NCBI GenBank assembly: GCA_003116995.1
Contig: BDSL01000063.1
Coordinates: forward strand, 434,001-498,000
Reading direction: 5' to 3'
From: Yamagishiella unicocca
Lineage: Eukaryota > Chlorophyta > Chlorophyceae > Chlamydomonadales > Volvocaceae
DNA length: 64,000 nt
The translations under genes were made by a program, and so were the position numbers. The first letter of the stretch is position 1; each line of letters opens with the position of its first letter. Positions 42,491 through 55,500 of this stretch are shown piece by piece. Under the pieces are notes generated by a model. That model ran no database searches. It worked only from the letters and a program-made list of their open reading frames with translations, and was not told the origin of the DNA.

Positions 42491-43599
42491 CGAATGCCAT
42501 CCACGATTTTCTAACTGGTCTCGCTGGTGTTCACTTGCTTTGGCCCTTACCATTGATGTCGATGCATACGCACGCACTTATCAGACGAGGCGATACATAT
42601 ATGCACGTATCAGACGTTTCCGGCAATGCTGTCGCCCTGGCCGCGCTCAGTGGGGTTGACCTCGTCCGCTGCACGCTCCAGGCTGTTTCATGCCAGCCGG
42701 TGCGTGGTGCCTTGCCCACCTGGGGGCCCCGCGTGGTGCCGTGCGCTCGCGCGCATTTGACTGCGGTTGCTAGTTTTTGGGCCCTTCTGCAGCGTTTTAC
42801 GGCTGTCAGGGCCGCCCATCTGTTCCTCCGTGTGGTTGGGCGTCGCTTGCGGTGCATTAGCTGAACCCCTGGCTGCCTTGGAGGGCCTGCCTGGTGCTCT
42901 TCGTGGGCCGCTTGTCCGCCCGTCTAGACGGGGGGGTGATGCAGGTACGCGAAAGCCAGCGCGAGCAGGCGACGAGATCACTGAGCGGAAGGCAACTTAC
43001 AGAAGGGCATACAACAGGGTGCACTGATCATATTTTTGTTGTAACGGTTACAGTGGGTTCCAGACCAAGAGGTAGAACCATATCATATGTAAGACGGATA
43101 GCAAGTCTACGCTACCAGCGGGCTATGAACCGGTGCAGCGCACTCGGATGTAGTAAACAGTACAGCTTGGACCTGCTCGGCGGCTATGGGCCAGCACGCT
43201 TCGGGCATGAACCGAAGCAGCGAGCTGAACAGTATGTTGCGGGGACACGTCTCTGCGAAGCCACAGAAATAGCAGCGCCCGGAGGTGGCGAGGCAGCGCC
43301 CCTCCGTGCCTTACGACAGCCCAATCCGAATATAACTCCCGCATATCAGTGGTTCTGAGCAACATGGTGACTCGATTAATCCACGATGCTATCTCGAGGT
43401 CCACTCGACTCCAGGCAGCCGCTCAACTACAGCGCCCTGCAACTTGACGAAACATAGCATCTGATCCGCCTATAGATCGTATTAAGCCATCTGAAGCCAA
43501 CTGAGGCTCCTAACGGTCTTAACCAACTGCTTGTACGACTAGCGACGGTCCTGCACCTCCGACGCCAATATTTTCTGACACGGGGCTATTTTTTTTCCC

Positions 43600-44050
43600 C
43601 ATACGGTTTGTGCCCCCTAGCTGTCTCTGTTGTCTGCGACCATGTTGCTGGGTGTGCCTAGGGGGCCGTCTGCCGGTTTCGCGTCTTCCCCGTACTTGGC
43701 CTTGGTTGATCGGGACTGCCCGTCGTGCTGAAGTTCCCTTTGCTAGCCGGTGTTTCTGGGTTGGGGCGTTGTTTCGCGCGAGGGTGGTGCCCTGGCACGC
43801 CGGGGGTTTCCGTCCCAGCTCGTCGGTCCGGGCTGGCTAGTCCCGCCTTTTTTCCGTCTGTGGGCCTTAGGGTCCCTGGGTTGTTGTTTCTTGTCGGGCT
43901 CCCCCTCTTGGGTGCCGCGGGGTTTCCTGTTTTCCCTGTGCCTTTTGGGGCGTCTGCCGGCTGCTAGCGCTGGCTTGTCGTACGGTGAGATCTTGGTCTG
44001 CGGGCCCCCTCTCGCCCTGGGCTCGCCCGGCCTCGCGGCACCTTATTTTT
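43600..44050 (+). repeat. Dispersed repeat family, copy C
   Basis: The longest uninterrupted copy seen, about 450 bp. It shares with the reverse complement of copy D the blocks GGGACTGCC-GTCGTGCTGA, CCGGGGGTTYC, GTGGGCCTTRGGGT, GGTGCCG and GGGGCGTCTGCCGGCTGCTA, then GCGCTGGCTTGTCGTACGGT. It serves as the empty-site reference for the insertion in copy D. Confidence 0.75.
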
Positions 44051-44999
44051 TATATGTAGCCTGCGTACTACTGTTGTCGTCCATTCAGGGAACAAACTGC
44101 AATTACAACTGCGCGCTGGATAGTGTGCCACGTAGATCGATGTGATGAAGTACCTGTGGGGCTAGGCTGAACGCCTAACATATCCATATGTGCACTGTTG
44201 CGTTGTTAATCCGTACTGCTGCGCAGGATTTGCTCATTGGGGATGCGATACCCTCAAGGACGGCTAGGGTTGCCCTTGGCTAGGGCCCCCCCTTTGCTGC
44301 CCCCCCTGTGCTGCCCTCCCTGCGCTGCCAGAACGAATCAGCTGATGCAGTGTAGTTTCATAACGCGAGATGAAACCCCGGATGCAACGTTTTGCTTCGG
44401 TCCAGGCGTATCCACCTGTCCAGGCCTGTCCGCGATTGCCGTGCGTATGCTTTCGACTGCGGGCTTACAGTGCAATGTTAATAGAAATGTATAAGCGTTT
44501 GTTACCTGAGTCATGTAAATGCATTTAATCTGCATGGAACTCAGCAGAGTGCTAGTGGGGCTAAGGCTCACTGACAGGAACGAACAGGCAGAGAACAGGC
44601 AGGAACTGGAGGAACAGGCGAATGGTTATGTGCACCGTGCTGTAAGGAGGTGCTATAAGGAGGTGCGAGGTAAAGCTCGCTACTAGACTTAGAGAGCAAA
44701 TGCGGACGTTTCTCCACTCCAAACGGTACCAGTACAGCAGAAGTCCAGCCAGTATAGGGAGAATTGTCGTAACGTTATTTTATTTTTTATGGAAAAACGA
44801 TTATCGATGGTAGGAAGAGTTAGGCGAGTGGGTGAGTCTGAATGGAACTCAATCGTCAGCATACATACAGTATTACACTGCTAGTCACAAGATGGTAAGG
44901 GATGGTATAGGGTCCTCAACGCTCTGACGAACCCAGGGAGTTCCTGTACCCTTCCAAATCTTGCTGATCATGACAAGAAGAAGAAAGGCACAGAGACGC

Positions 45000-45480
45000 C
45001 GGGCAAGCCTAGGACGAGGGGGGGACCCATACCGAGACCTCACCGTACGACAAGCCAGCGCTAGCAACCCTTACGTGTTACACTGGTATTAATAATATAT
45101 GTGCGCCCTTTGACGGAAGGCATGCGGGGTCTGTTATGGGGAGACACATGCTACTGGCGCGAGTCAGTACGACATGTTACGCAATCTAATCTAATCTAAG
45201 CAACCAACAGACGCCCCAGAAGGCACAGGAACACATGAAAAACCCCACGGTGCCCAAGAGTGCGGGGCCTGGCATAAACCGAATAGCAGCGGCACCCCAA
45301 GGCCCACTGCAGGGGAAAATGGCGGGAACGGATAGCCCGGGCCGACAGGAACCCCCGGGGCCCTAGAGTGCCACCTGCACGCGAAAAACGCACCACCTGA
45401 GAGGCCGGCAAACAAAGGGAGCGTCAGCACGACCGGCAGTCCCAACATACAAATGCGACCCACATATTTGCGAACATCCT
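45000..45480 (-). repeat. Dispersed repeat family, copy D (interrupted)
   Basis: On the minus strand it is collinear with copy C from about 45480 down to 45199 and again from 45069 to 45000. It is broken by the 129-bp insertion annotated separately. Confidence 0.75.
45070..45198. mobile_element. 129-bp insertion with 7-bp target-site duplication
   Basis: AGCAACC occurs at 45063-45069 and again at 45199-45205. Removing the intervening 129 bp and one AGCAACC restores collinearity with copy C of the host repeat. The insert ends in a short TCTAATCTAATCTA-type tail and begins CTTACGTGTTACAC. Its size, target duplication and simple-repeat tail are compatible with a SINE-like or other small non-autonomous element. 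No tRNA-like head or terminal inverted repeat was recognised. Confidence 0.7.
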
Positions 45481-47519
45481 TCTCGTACGCCGAATACCAC
45501 CAGCGGTTAGCTGCCTCAGACTCTCGGCCTCTCGGACGGAAGCTGACAGGTCCTACAAGATAGCTTGCAGCAGGGTAGGTGTGGATAGTTAGTAAGGAAA
45601 CTCACTGCCACAGAGTGTTCGCCTGCGTTCCGCTTCCAAATTTCCACACTTTCCAACTTTTCAACTTTCCCAAGAGCAGCGGAGGGACTGTTACATATCA
45701 GGGAGTTCCCAGGCCTCTGGGGACGACCAGCCAGCCGCGTGGCTCGTCGTGGCTGGACGACTCGTGATCACTTCACGACGCATACGTCCCGTCCGCAGGC
45801 GTCCACCAGTCAGGAAAACTCGTGGACGAGTCCCTACGAGTAGCCTACCGGTTGATAATAATTAGAGGTAGATATGTAGTGCTTCCGGTAACGAGCTGCA
45901 ACATGCACGTCAACTTGCAGCACTCCTGTGCGCCACTTGCGCTCCGAGAAATAGGCGATTACCCTCCCACGCAGTCCCACGCGCCTAACGGGGCCCGCCT
46001 GGTTGCGCTTCCGCGCTTGCAGCCGCTCCGGCTCCCTTGCAACTTCCGCATTCTGGACGAGAACGGATTTATCGCGGCCTGTTATGTATTAGCTAAAGCC
46101 CCTCGTGGCGTCAGTCATCCTCACTTCTGAGGCTTACGCCTGCCCTAGCACTAGTAAGCTATGATGTGAGCTGGGGGCGCATGTGCGTGTGCCTGGATGT
46201 CATCATGTCAAGGCTACGAGAAACCTCTGTTAGTGCATGCAAGTGGGTGTGTATCGTATATGGGCAATTGAAACCTGGCTTGCTTCCTTAATTGCGCAGG
46301 TCTACGCGTTTTTATAGCTATCGGCCCTGTGCAATGGCGCCATCTTGTTGTCGAGACGATTTGTTCGTAAATTACGGACTGTTTGCCGCCAAAACCCTCG
46401 ATTCAAGTTCGAGCGCTCGTTCGACACCTCGTTGCCACAGTCCCGCCACCTCGTTGCCACAGTCCCGCCAGCCGGTACTCGTCATGCATGCCAATTTGAA
46501 TCGGCTGCGGCGAATGAGCATAATAAGTTGCGCTCCGCTTGCACCCAGTTTGAACCTGTGAATCCGACATATTGCGACGCGCTTGACGGGCCATGCATTG
46601 ATGCCGTGCGTCCGTAAGCAGATTCGGCGCAAGCTAGCTCGAAAGGGACAAGCAACAAAGAAGCTAACCGCTGTTTGAAGAAACTGCTTATTCCGCGGGA
46701 GTGGAACCTGCTGCAAAAAAGAGGTACGCTGCGGGGCAGCTCTCCGCTGTGGCGGTAACTCGATAGGCCGCGACGACACCTCCAGCACAATCTGCAACAA
46801 TTAGACGGCCTTAGTCGCGCTGCTGCTCGGTGCGTGCGACCCCCGGGTCGCTGCGGCAAGGTGTACCCAGTGGTTGCTTGCTCAGGCCGGTGAATGTACG
46901 CGAAATGCGAAATGCGGTGGCCAATCCACCGTCAAACCACGCCAAAAGTCCAGAGCGTCGCGCGCCTGGTAAGGCGCGGCCGCGGCCGCCGCCGTGCCAT
47001 ATACCACCCCACCATAATGGCAAACCAATGTCAGCCTCACCGGGCGAGTTATCTAGAAGTAATGCCTTCCAACGCTCTTCATTCCGCCGGCAGTCCTTTA
47101 CACGGTGCTCGCTCCTGATAGTGAATCGCTCGCTCCACAACCTCCAGTGCGCTCACCACCAAATCCACGCGACACGATCACGATAGGGGTACACACCAGC
47201 AGCCCCCAGTCGCTCATCTTGCTAGGGCGCACTCCACCGCCAGGCTCCGCCCCTCACGCCAGCCTCCCCTAACCAAACCCAGCGGATCGATCCAAAGGAC
47301 CCAACCCCAACCCCAGTGACGACAAGGTGGGGGTAAAGGACAACCCGGCCTGCATGCGACATGCCGGCTCGAGAGGCAAGCGCCCTGCGCGCGGCCCCGC
47401 TTCGGCACTGGCCCTCAAACGTAATAAGGTTTGTAGTACAGTCGAATCCAAAGGATTATCTAGCTTTAAGCTACGTATTGATGTAAGCTACATTCCTGCA
47501 GAGCACCCTGAATAATCAG

Positions 47520-50500
47520 CTAGCTTGCACGGGTGCCCTCCACCTCCGCGAACACCGCCAGCCGCTCCGTCAGCAGCGCCAGCTGCGCCTCCGTCAGCCG
47601 GGGCATCTGGCCCGCCAGCCGGGGCAGAGGAGCTCCCTTGGGCGGCCGCCGCAGTGACGCGATGATGTCGCGATACGCCTCGTCGCCGCCGCCGCCGCCG
47701 CCGCCGTCATCGCCGGCCAGTGCGTCCTCCCCGTCGGGCCATGCCGCTGTGTCGTACCACTCCCGGGGCAACCCTACCACGCCGCGCTCCTGGTGGTTGA
47801 AGGGCCCCTTGAGCAGCTCTGGAGTGATGTTCAGCAGCCATCGCCTGCACCGCAGCGCAACATGGGTGACTGAGCTGCGCGTTGGCATGTGTACGCGTTT
47901 CGTTTCTAGCCTTTCTACCGATAGAGTGCTGGATGACAGACGTCAGAAGACGATTGAGTTGACGCGACATCGTTGCGGCAGCTCGCCGAGGAAGCCTCGT
48001 AAGGCCCTTCGTCCCGGCCCGCCCCTGCCCTGTCCCTGGTGTGCTCTCTGCGGACAGCCACCGGCTGAAAGGCATCCAGCTCCTGGACAGCCACCGAGTG
48101 GCCCCACATCCCTCAACGGCCCTCACGTGCCTTCCCTCCCCACCTGTACAACGGTCCCGCCGGCATGTCCAGCGCCGCGCAGATGAGCGTGAACCATGAG
48201 ACGCCAACCGCCACGTGCGCCCGCTCCTCCAGCGCGATCAGCGCCACCACCGCCGCAGTACGGCTGTCTCCGAAACCCACCAGCCGCTGCGCCAGGCGGC
48301 TGCCGGCGTCCAGGCCTCTGGCCTCCTGCGACATGGGCACCACAGCCAGCCTGCAGGGCGGCGAGGAACCGGACGAGTCAGCAGGGCCCCCTGGGCGCGT
48401 CAGCAGCTCAGGGATGGATAACCGATGTGGATAACTTTCCATACTTTCCGTGGCTCAGGGTGTCGATTGGTGCCTGCCGTGCAGGAAGATGCCCGGGGCA
48501 TTGAACGCGGGACGCGATGCTTGCGGCGCGGGCTCGAGGCTGGTGGGTACGGTATTGACGCGCTAGGTAAAGAACGGAGGACAAAGAAGAAAGGGTTCTA
48601 CGCTGGTTGAGGCTGGCAGGGGCGAGTAGCTGGCTGCCGGGCCTTACCCTTCTGTTGAGACCGCCGTAGCTTCCCCCAAAGTGGCTGTTGGCCGGGCAGG
48701 CTGGGTCCCAGGAATCACACCCGAACCTGCCCCTCCAAGCCCATGCACACAAGGAAAAAGGAACGCCATCCCGCACAGTAGCGCACACCCCTTAAAGTGC
48801 ATCCGATCCCGGCCCAACTCAACCGCGCGCCAGCTTCGTCCCCTTCAACGCCTCCTCCTTCTCCTGTTGCAGTCTTTCCGCGGTCTCCTTTGCCCCTGCG
48901 TACCCCCCCTACTCAGTCGCTCCGTAGCCAGTTGGGTGCGGCAGACGCAGTCAACTCCACGCTTCCAACGCCCTGCCCCACCCTCCCCTCACTTTCCTGT
49001 TTTGGGCCTGTCGTACGGCTTTCCCCCCACTTAACGCCCATGCGGCGACCGGCAGATCTCTCTCAACCCCACCTTGCGCCCACATCGACGGCAGACAGCT
49101 GGCAGCCCAGCCACAGCAGGTCGTGGGCGTCCATGTCGCCGTACGAGTGACCCAGCTCCGCCATTCGCTGAAGGCACCACCCCAGGTGACGGCTTTCGTC
49201 ATCCGCGACCCTGCCATCATAACATCGGCGCGGGCTCTGGTGTCCGGCCGGAAGGAAACCGTGATGATACCGTAAGCCTAATACGGTAACGGTAAGTTGG
49301 TGCCAACAACCACACTCCTCGCTGCCAAACACGTTGCTCTACCTGCACGCCGCGCGCCGACATGAACCTCGCGCCGAGTCCGCAACGCACCAACCTTGCA
49401 AAGTCCTCGTAAAACTGGTCGGGCAGGCCGAGCGGCGAGAATCGCACGACCGTATCTGCAACGCCACGAGCACAACAAATAAAAACAAGGGTAAGGCCCA
49501 GTGGCCCACGTGGCGCGCGGCACGCTAGGAACTGGGCGCGGGTACAGCAGCGCGACCCGGGCGTCCGGAAACGGTTAGCGCCGTACACCGTACACAGTTG
49601 GCCGTACATGGGGAGCCCTCGCGGCGCCCTGCCACGGCGGCATATGCGGCGCGGCCTCCGCCCTCCCCTCCCCGAAGGCGGCGGCTTCTCTTACCCCAGG
49701 CAAGGTCGATGGCGTTGAGCTCGATGTGCGCCTGCGACCGCAGCGGACAGAGGCCACAGAGCGGTTGGGGCCGTTGGCAGGGGGCAGCATGACTAGTTTG
49801 ACTACCCGAGACTAGGAGGGGCGTGGTGTGGCGTGGTGTCAAGAGGGGGGACCAGGGCAAAGGTGTCGGGCAGAGGTGTGTGGCCAAAGGGGTGTGGCCA
49901 AAGGGATGGGGCCAGAGGGGGAAATTCCATCGCATCTCAGACGTGTGCTGAATGGGGTGTAAGGCAGACCAGCCGCGTCACGCATGTGGCAGACAGCGGA
50001 CAGGTGCATTGGATGGTCATTGAATGGACCGTACATACAGCAACACCGCCCCAACACCTACCCGCAAACACCAAGCCTTACCAGGTTATGGAGCATGTAT
50101 CCGTTCAGCCCCAGCGGAGACGACTCGTGGCCCGGAATCTGCGTGGGGTGAGCAGCCGCACCGCGAGGTAAGCAGCCGCACCGCGAGGTAAGCAGCCGCA
50201 TCGCGGCGCAGCACGGTGCACGCAGCGCGGCCACGCAGCACGCAGCACGCGGGGTAGGTGGCCGGGAGGGTGGGGGATGCTGGTTGTTCCGTTAGCTCTG
50301 GGTCTCGTGCACGACATGCAAAACGCGCAGCTCCCATGGACCTCGAGGTCGGGGGCGGGGTGGGCGGCTCACCTCCTTGGCCCTCACCAGCCGAGGCCGC
50401 TCCGGCCGCGCCGGGTGGGCTGGCGGCAGCCCCTCCAGCGCTAGCGCACCGGACCGCCGCCCCCACTGCTCCGGCTGCTGCTGGCCTCCGTGCTCTCCCT

Positions 50501-50853
50501 CCTCTTCCGCCGGACCGCGCTCTCCTGCTCCCTGCCTCTGCTGCCCCTCCTGCCCCAAGTGCTGTTCCGCCGCCCTCAGCGGCAGCCGCTGGGCAAGGTA
50601 CTCTCCCCACGCGGCATGCGTTATCGCGGCCTTGGCGTGCGGACACGCCGTGTGCATTACCAGGAGCCCCGCCTCCACGAGGCTTGCTGGGCGCGGCCAG
50701 CCGGGCGGCACGCAGGACTCCAGGGAGGGCGCCTCGCTGGAAGGTACCGACACCGGGGCGGCTGAGTCCGGAGGACCCCACCGTAGCCTAAGGTCGCGAC
50801 CCTTCTTGCGCCACGCGCGCAGACCCTGCCACTCGTGGCGTCGAGCCTGCCGT
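47520..50853 (-). CDS. DUF455 family ferritin-like protein
   Basis: Seven phase-consistent exons: about 50853-50373, 50138-50082, 49731-49695, 49455-49395, 49210-49073, 48350-48144, 47844-47520. The 5' end is open, so more exons may lie upstream. Family landmarks in order are LEAGLL-type helix VEAGLLVMHTACPHAK, GYMLHNL-AHIELNAIDLAW, DTVVRFSPLGLPDQFYEDFA, VADDESRHLGWC, LGHSYGDMDAHDLLW, QEARGLDAG, LEERAHVAVGVSWF and ELLKGPFN. The Glu/His pairs in IEL, DDESRH and EERAH are the likely di-metal ligands of the ferritin-like four-helix fold. Family members occur in bacteria and plants and are uncharacterised. A Gln/Glu-rich insertion (about 50590-50440) and a Gly/Asp run near the C-terminus look lineage-specific. 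Confidence 0.85.
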
Positions 50854-52581
50854 AGGAGCCCCGGTCGCGTGGGTGCCGTGGCGGAGGCATGTCAGGGAGG
50901 GCGTAGGGTGTAGGGAAGGCGCAGCGCATGGGGCGGAGGAGCTTGCTCTTCCGGTTTGTGGGTGTGCATGCGCCCTTGGCACTGGGCCCAAATGACGGGC
51001 GGCGTGGTTTGGCGTGGGTGGGGTGCGGCCTTGCCTGTGTTAGAAGGGAGGAGAGCCGCACGTCGTCCATGTCCTGTACGGCACCGGTGCGCTGACCGTC
51101 CACAACCGTAGAAGGAGCGTCATTTGGCAATCCGCATGCTACGAAAAGCGCAAAGTGGCTTTGGGAAGAATGGCGTTGCAGCGGATGCGGCAACGCAGCG
51201 GCCATCGTCATGTGGGTCTCCCAAGGCATCGCCACCGCCCACTTCCATCGCTTTGGCTTGTAGGCGTCAACTTGTCCCCGGACGGTAGTCCTCGTAAGCG
51301 AAAAACGTGTTTGGGGCCGCATTTGCTTATGAAGGCCGAATACCGGTTGCCTCACATCCGACTCACGTTTCCTAGAACTTCGTTTGTACTTTTCTTAAAC
51401 AAGCCTACCGTTAGGTGTGAATACAGCCTAACGCATTGAAACAGGTCGGGTTCTCTTATTTAATCCTAAGCATAAAAACCGATACTGGGGAAAATGTGTA
51501 ATTTGTCAAAGTTGGAAATAAACTCAACCTATTTGATTGCATGAATGCGCTTAAGTTGCCTTGTTGCATTAGCAGGTTGGCGGCTGGTTATTCACAAATG
51601 TTGGGATTGATCGTCACACGTGTCCATGTCATGACATGCATATCTGTATGATAATTATTTGGATGTGCCCAACCCGTCCGAGCGGGGAAAGCCATGTTTG
51701 ACTTCCCAGGTGAAGCGTGGCAACAGGAGGCATCTTGAAAGTCGACAGCAGGGTGCCGGTTGAAGGCTTGGCCGTCAATGACATGTATAAATGAGGCAAG
51801 TGAATCCGCTATGTTTAGAGAGAAACATGGGGCGCCTTCGGATGTGAAACACAAGGCGGGTTCGTGCGTCCGCGCTGCGGAAACAGGATGAAACAGGAGA
51901 ACTCACTTCGTGGTACAAATTGATATCAATGAACACGGAAAAGGTTGTTGGGGGATGCATGTTCATGAACCCGTCCAGTACTGCCAAGCTGCAGCTGGCA
52001 AGTAGCAACAGCGGGACGCGGTCCGCAGGCCTTCGCAGCCTTCGCGGCCTCATGGATGGATACCCGCGCGACGGGCCTCGCATCGACAAGTTCTAGGGCT
52101 GATTTCCGGCGTACACAAAGGTATGGCAGCACGGTGTGGGTGTGTTAACGAATATCGGAATCATCGTGCTCCGCCATCGTCGACCAATTCGTGAGAGCGC
52201 AGCGCGTACCGCAAAACATTTATTTTTATCTAAAGCTTTTTTCCAGTGTCAGTTGAAGCCGTGTAGCCGATGGTAAAATTAATTTACGATCATGTTTCAG
52301 GACAACGTATTCAAACAACGTAACTTCCGCGCCAAATCAACGGCGGGGTTGCACAGACGCCACCGCCGCAGAAGCAAAAAGTTAAGTGACTTTGAAATTT
52401 CAAATGTATATACTCCCGATTATCAAGCCTGGCTGAAACCGGGAAACAGCAAAAAGCGGGCTGCCGCCCACCTTGCGAATCGAAGGATCGACGCCGCAGG
52501 GCCCGCGGGTTGAGGGCCCCTACTTCCGAATAAAAGCGCGTTGGCTTCTAATGTTATGCCATACATTTGAAACTGAGCAAA
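50854..52581. other. Divergent region between the DUF455 gene and pherophorin
   Basis: It should contain the pherophorin promoter and possibly 5' exons of the DUF455 gene. No domain-bearing ORF is visible. An open frame at 52292-52513 overlaps the probable pherophorin 5' UTR and is not supported as a gene. Confidence 0.4.
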
Positions 52582-55500
52582 ATGGTTCGTGTACATCTGC
52601 AGTTTGTGGCTGTGGCCCTCTTGGTTACATGGTACGTGCTACCTGGTGCTACCCTGAGTAGCGAATGAGTGTACGCATACCGCGCTATGGGCTTCTGCAA
52701 GCTTCCTATGCTGACGCGCTATGACACGTAGATGGTACTGGAACGTTCTGCCTATTCTTTCCTACGCGTGTACGCGGAATTTGTGTCGTCTTAGGTTACC
52801 GCGTCTGCATCTGCATACTGTTCTTAACACTTGCGAATAGCCTCTATCTCTCTCAAACCATTGGTTCAACCCCGGAATCGAAACTTGCTGACGACGCTGA
52901 GACCAGGACTACTTCGCGTTATGGCTTCCTCTCCCCGCAGGGCCGTCGGATCTCATGCACAAGGCTACGACGTGGACACGGCGGCAATGCAGACTGGCAC
53001 TCAGCCATTCTTCCCCTTCTTCCAGTGCATCAATAGAAACGGCGCATATGCCTTCGCTCCGTCGGTCAAGTCACTAGGCGGCGGTCGATACTGCTTCACG
53101 GTCAAAATTCAAGACTGTACCAACATTAATAAATGTTGCCAGGCTGATCTACGCAAGGTGGAGGTGCGTATACGTCACAAGGGCTGCTTTGACGGGAGGG
53201 GTGGCTTCAGGGCACAGCCAACTGTTCGCCGTGCGGAGGTAACGTTCCAAAACGTACGGTTGTTATGGTAGTGGTAACTGTTACAGAGGGCCCCAGGCCA
53301 TATGGTACAGCCATTGGACGCGTCACCTGACAGGGCCTGACAGGTTGTTTATGCCCACATCATCTCGTGCTCTCGTGCCCTTCCAACATAAATGTCCAGG
53401 ATGGATAGATACCGTAAGGAAACTGATTACCTGTCTGCAACGTTTCATTGTCAAGCTGGTAGACTTTGGGTCGATTGCATTCGGGTAGTTTTATGCATCC
53501 GTGCTTCTCTCACTTACCTTGACTTGTGTACCGAGCCCAATTCCCCTACACAACCTCACCCACCTCGCAGTTTAACGTGTACGAATCTTGCTTGGTTCTG
53601 CCGCCAGCTGTGGTGAAGGCCACCGTCAACGGCGTCCCCACGAAGGTTGGACCTTCTTACTCCCGTCCCGTGGACGCTCCCCCTGGAGGCGCTGTCCTGC
53701 GTCTACCTCAGCTGGGCCTAAACAAGACGAACGCCGCCGACGCCGAAATCTGCATCACCCTTCTGCCGAACAGGGGAGGAAAGGGCTGCACCACCCTGGA
53801 ACAGCTGTGCGTGCCTCCTGTCGGCATGCCAGCTGGCGTGTGCAGGACTGCCATGTTCGACACCTCGCTTGATTGCTGCCCGTCGTCAACCGTCACCGAG
53901 CCCCGGCCGCCTTTGTCCCGGCCGCCCTCGCCGCGACCGCCCTCGCCGCGACCGCCCTCGCCCCGCCCGCCCTCGCCTTCTCCTCCCTCGTCTTCTCCTC
54001 CCTCGCCTCCTCCCTCGCCTCCTCCCTCGCCTCCTCCCTCGCCTCCTCCCTCGCCTCCTCCCTCGCCTCCTCCCTCGCCTCCTCCCTCGCCTCCTCCCTC
54101 GCCTCCTCCCTCACCTCCTCCCTCACCTCCTCCCTCGCCTCCTCCCTCGCCTCGTCCCTCGCCTCCTCCCTCGCCTCCCCTTCCTCCTCCCCCTTGCCCA
54201 GCATGCGTCTACCTCAAGCTTACGCCTCCTACTCCGGACCTTTACCCGGTCCGGATTAACACTGCGACCTGCTCGTACATTCAAGAATTCGTTGCTCAGG
54301 CGCTGAACAATCAAACTGCAACGAATGGCATTTTCATGGTCCAAAACTTCACCGTGGATCCAAGCCGGTGCTCACCACTGGTGCTGAGCGTTTGTGGTGT
54401 GTTCAACTCGCAAACGGACGGCTTGAGCTTGTCCAGCTGGCTCGACAACCAGGCGCCCTTCTGGCTAGATCTTCTGACTGGCGGGACTTCCTGCAGCGCT
54501 CAGCTAGATGGCTACGGGGTGACAGTTACATCCATGGACAATACATGCCTCTACGTCCAGAAGGACGCGGTGTGCAGCCCTGGCGTCAACCCCTTCCCTA
54601 AGTGCAAGTACGTTTGTAGAAGAATCATCGACTCGTGCCGATCCGCAGCACCCGCGCTGTATACCTTGACGAAAAAACACTGTATGTGGTCACTAGACCC
54701 CACTCATCAACAAGTCCTTGTTTGATTGAGGTCGCGGCCTTGGTTTCTAACCCGTCCTTACAGGTGCGACAGAACCAAGGCCATTACGCCATTTTCGATC
54801 TCGCCAGTTGCCTACACCGAGCCTGGTGCTACATCCAACACCACCAGGTATTGCTTCACCATCGGCCTTGTACCGGAAGACCAGAGGACCCCGGTAAGAC
54901 ATTTATCTCTTCGGGCTCTAGCTCCAGTATTTAATGAAACAACGGGATGGGCAATTAACGTCCATGCATCCATTCCTTGGCCACGCTGCAGAGCAACTGC
55001 GGGGCGAGCGATAAGCTGGCTAAGGCCGAGTTTTGGGTTGGTAAGTAATGCTATACGATGCGTCGTTTTGTCGGGGTGTAAAAGCGTTTTCTCGCAGGCC
55101 CACGTTCTGGCAGAGAGTGTAGTGCAGAGAGTTCTGGTTCATTCCATTTTGTATAACCTTACAACCTTATTAATGCCACGGAATCCCCTGTTCCTCCTGT
55201 TTGCAGATGACAATCCCGTCTCGCGCACGTTGGTCAAAGCTATCCAGCTCAGGCCAGTTGGTGGTCCGTTGGCCTCCCCAACTCCTGCCTGGGGTTCGTT
55301 TGGCGAGAATACTCTCAAGGGTGAGACAGGGAAGGGGTAAGGTACCTGATTGCCAGCTACGGCTCCTTAATGGGAATTAGAAGCCTCGAGCGCAGCTATA
55401 TTTGTCCCTTGAAGGAACGCCCATTCTCTGCCGGTGTGACGCAGCTACTCCTATGAACTGGAGCAAGGCGCAGGCGAACGGTGGTTCAGTCTGCGTAGAG

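Larger units (their letters stand above)
40800..47519. other. Gene-poor, repeat-rich region
   Basis: No ORF over these 6.7 kb has a recognisable domain or a coherent exon chain. The region instead contains several copies of one dispersed repeat family (annotated separately) and short tandem duplications, such as the 23-bp doublet at 46424-46470. The GC content is lower and codon-like periodicity weaker than in flanking genes. TTACA at 47098-47102 could be the minus-strand polyadenylation signal of the DUF455 gene. Confidence 0.5.

Noticed and set aside
46292..46859. Overlapping ORFs on both strands around 46.3-46.9 kb
   Set aside because: No domains or splice-compatible neighbours, and a tandem duplication inside.
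52292..52513. 73-residue plus-strand ORF before the pherophorin
   Set aside because: No family signature. It sits in the expected promoter/5' UTR of the pherophorin and lacks C/G codon bias.
52840..52890. Possible tRNA T-arm (GGTTCAACCCC)
   Set aside because: No matching acceptor stem, D-arm or anticodon arm at the right spacing. No tRNA or rRNA gene was found in the window.
53893..54204. Minus-strand ORF rich in REEA repeats
   Set aside because: It is the antisense shadow of the SPPP rod of the pherophorin.
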